5,979 bases of DNA from Lachnospiraceae bacterium (GTDB lineage Bacteria; Bacillota; Clostridia; Lachnospirales; Lachnospiraceae). The DNA lies in contig JAGCXJ010000225.1 of assembly GCA_017961385.1 (NCBI GenBank), forward strand, positions 1 through 5,979, in the 5' to 3' direction. Shown piece after piece: positions 5,643 to 5,979 of the stretch; position 1 is the stretch's first letter; every line of letters begins with the position of its first letter. The notes beneath the pieces are model-generated. The model did no database searches, was not told the DNA's origin, and worked only from the letters and a program-made list of their open reading frames with translations. The translations under genes and the position numbers were made by a program.

Positions 5643-5979
5643 ATCCTCTTTCAGTTATAAGAAAACCCTTTACGGGAACAGAAATCTCTCCGTCCACCAA
5701 CTCATTGTTTATAACATCTTTACTCTCTGGTATACTTATCAGAATGTCTCTGTCTGACGTGTTAAGATAGAATTCAAATATGCTTTCTTCTGAGTATCGT
5801 CTGTGATACTCAAGACCCTTTGGAAGTCTTTTGTATTCAATACCGGCGTCATCAAGCAATCTCTCAAACAGGCCGTCCATATCATTCATATCGCATCTTG
5901 CTGCCTGATAGTAAGCCTTGCCAGCGCCGTATGATTTACAGGTAAGGGCTGCCATTCCTTTATAGAAATCATCCTTATA
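5626..5979 (-). CDS. GH42 beta-galactosidase, C-terminal fragment (start lies beyond window)
   Basis: The last 117 residues are visible and the frame runs open off the right edge. The Met at 5955 is internal, because the preceding residues YKDDFYKG belong to the conserved family sequence. The stretch KDDFYKG, then YGAGKAYYQAARCD, matches the end of the trimerisation domain of family 42 beta-galactosidases. GLEYHRRY, then strand-like IFEFYLNTS and VKGFLITER, match the small C-terminal beta domain. The catalytic glutamates lie upstream, outside the window. Family 42 enzymes cleave terminal beta-galactose from short oligosaccharides, usually inside the cell after import. The stop lies inside the first codons of the next gene (overlap of 17 or 8 bases depending on that start), so the pair is one operon. 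Assignment to GH42 is by pattern recognition of the C-terminus only. Confidence 0.8.
   Translation of the reverse strand, partial: YKDDFYKGMAALTCKSYGAGKAYYQAARCDMNDMDGLFERLLDDAGIEYKRLPKGLEYHRRYSEESIFEFYLNTSDRDILISIPESKDVINNELVDGEISVPVKGFLITERGYGEDV

Noticed and set aside
5626..5955. A complete 109-residue protein starting at the Met at 5955
   Set aside because: The frame continues to the window edge with family-conserved residues before that Met, so it is the tail of a GH42 enzyme.

Overview
This window looks like chromosomal DNA of a low- to mid-GC Gram-positive anaerobe. The best guess is a Lachnospiraceae member of the Butyrivibrio/Pseudobutyrivibrio kind. The guess rests on AT-leaning composition, AGGAGG-type ribosome binding sites, a stand-alone EAL protein with a Firmicutes-like 'EALMRP' motif, an ECF sigma cluster carrying small membrane proteins, and intracellular glycoside hydrolases. 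It is an inference from style, not from a marker gene.

Layout from left to right. (1) Positions 1-516, minus strand: the N-terminal 172 residues of a c-di-GMP phosphodiesterase-type EAL protein, cut by the window edge, with its own promoter. (2) Positions 734-2525, minus strand: a tight four-gene operon. It encodes an ECF sigma factor, a single-pass membrane protein that is probably its anti-sigma factor, a 180-residue multi-pass membrane protein, and a 95-residue three-helix membrane protein of LiaF-N/DUF5668 type. It ends in a large nested hairpin followed by a T tract (639-722). (3) Positions 2526-2796: a divergent intergenic region with a candidate sigma-operon promoter, a 9-bp dyad, and a TTGACA promoter for the rightward gene. 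(4) Positions 2797-3567, plus strand: a Cof-type HAD phosphatase. (5) Positions 3654-5979, minus strand: a carbohydrate-use operon. The C-terminal end of a GH42 beta-galactosidase (its start lies beyond the window) overlaps a 662-residue protein with a beta-sandwich plus alpha-barrel look that I cannot assign to a named family.

How the genes fit together. The sigma operon reads as an envelope or stress-sensing module: a membrane-bound regulator plus two co-translated membrane proteins. The right-hand operon reads as intracellular breakdown of an imported galactose-containing oligosaccharide, because neither visible part shows a secretion signal, although the GH42 N-terminus is not in view. 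The unrecognised partner may be a second glycosidase acting on the same substrate. The HAD and EAL genes appear to be independent units. No tRNA, rRNA, CRISPR array, insertion sequence or phage gene was seen, and no stretch over 300 bases lacks a gene. The most interesting item is the unassigned 662-residue protein coupled to GH42.
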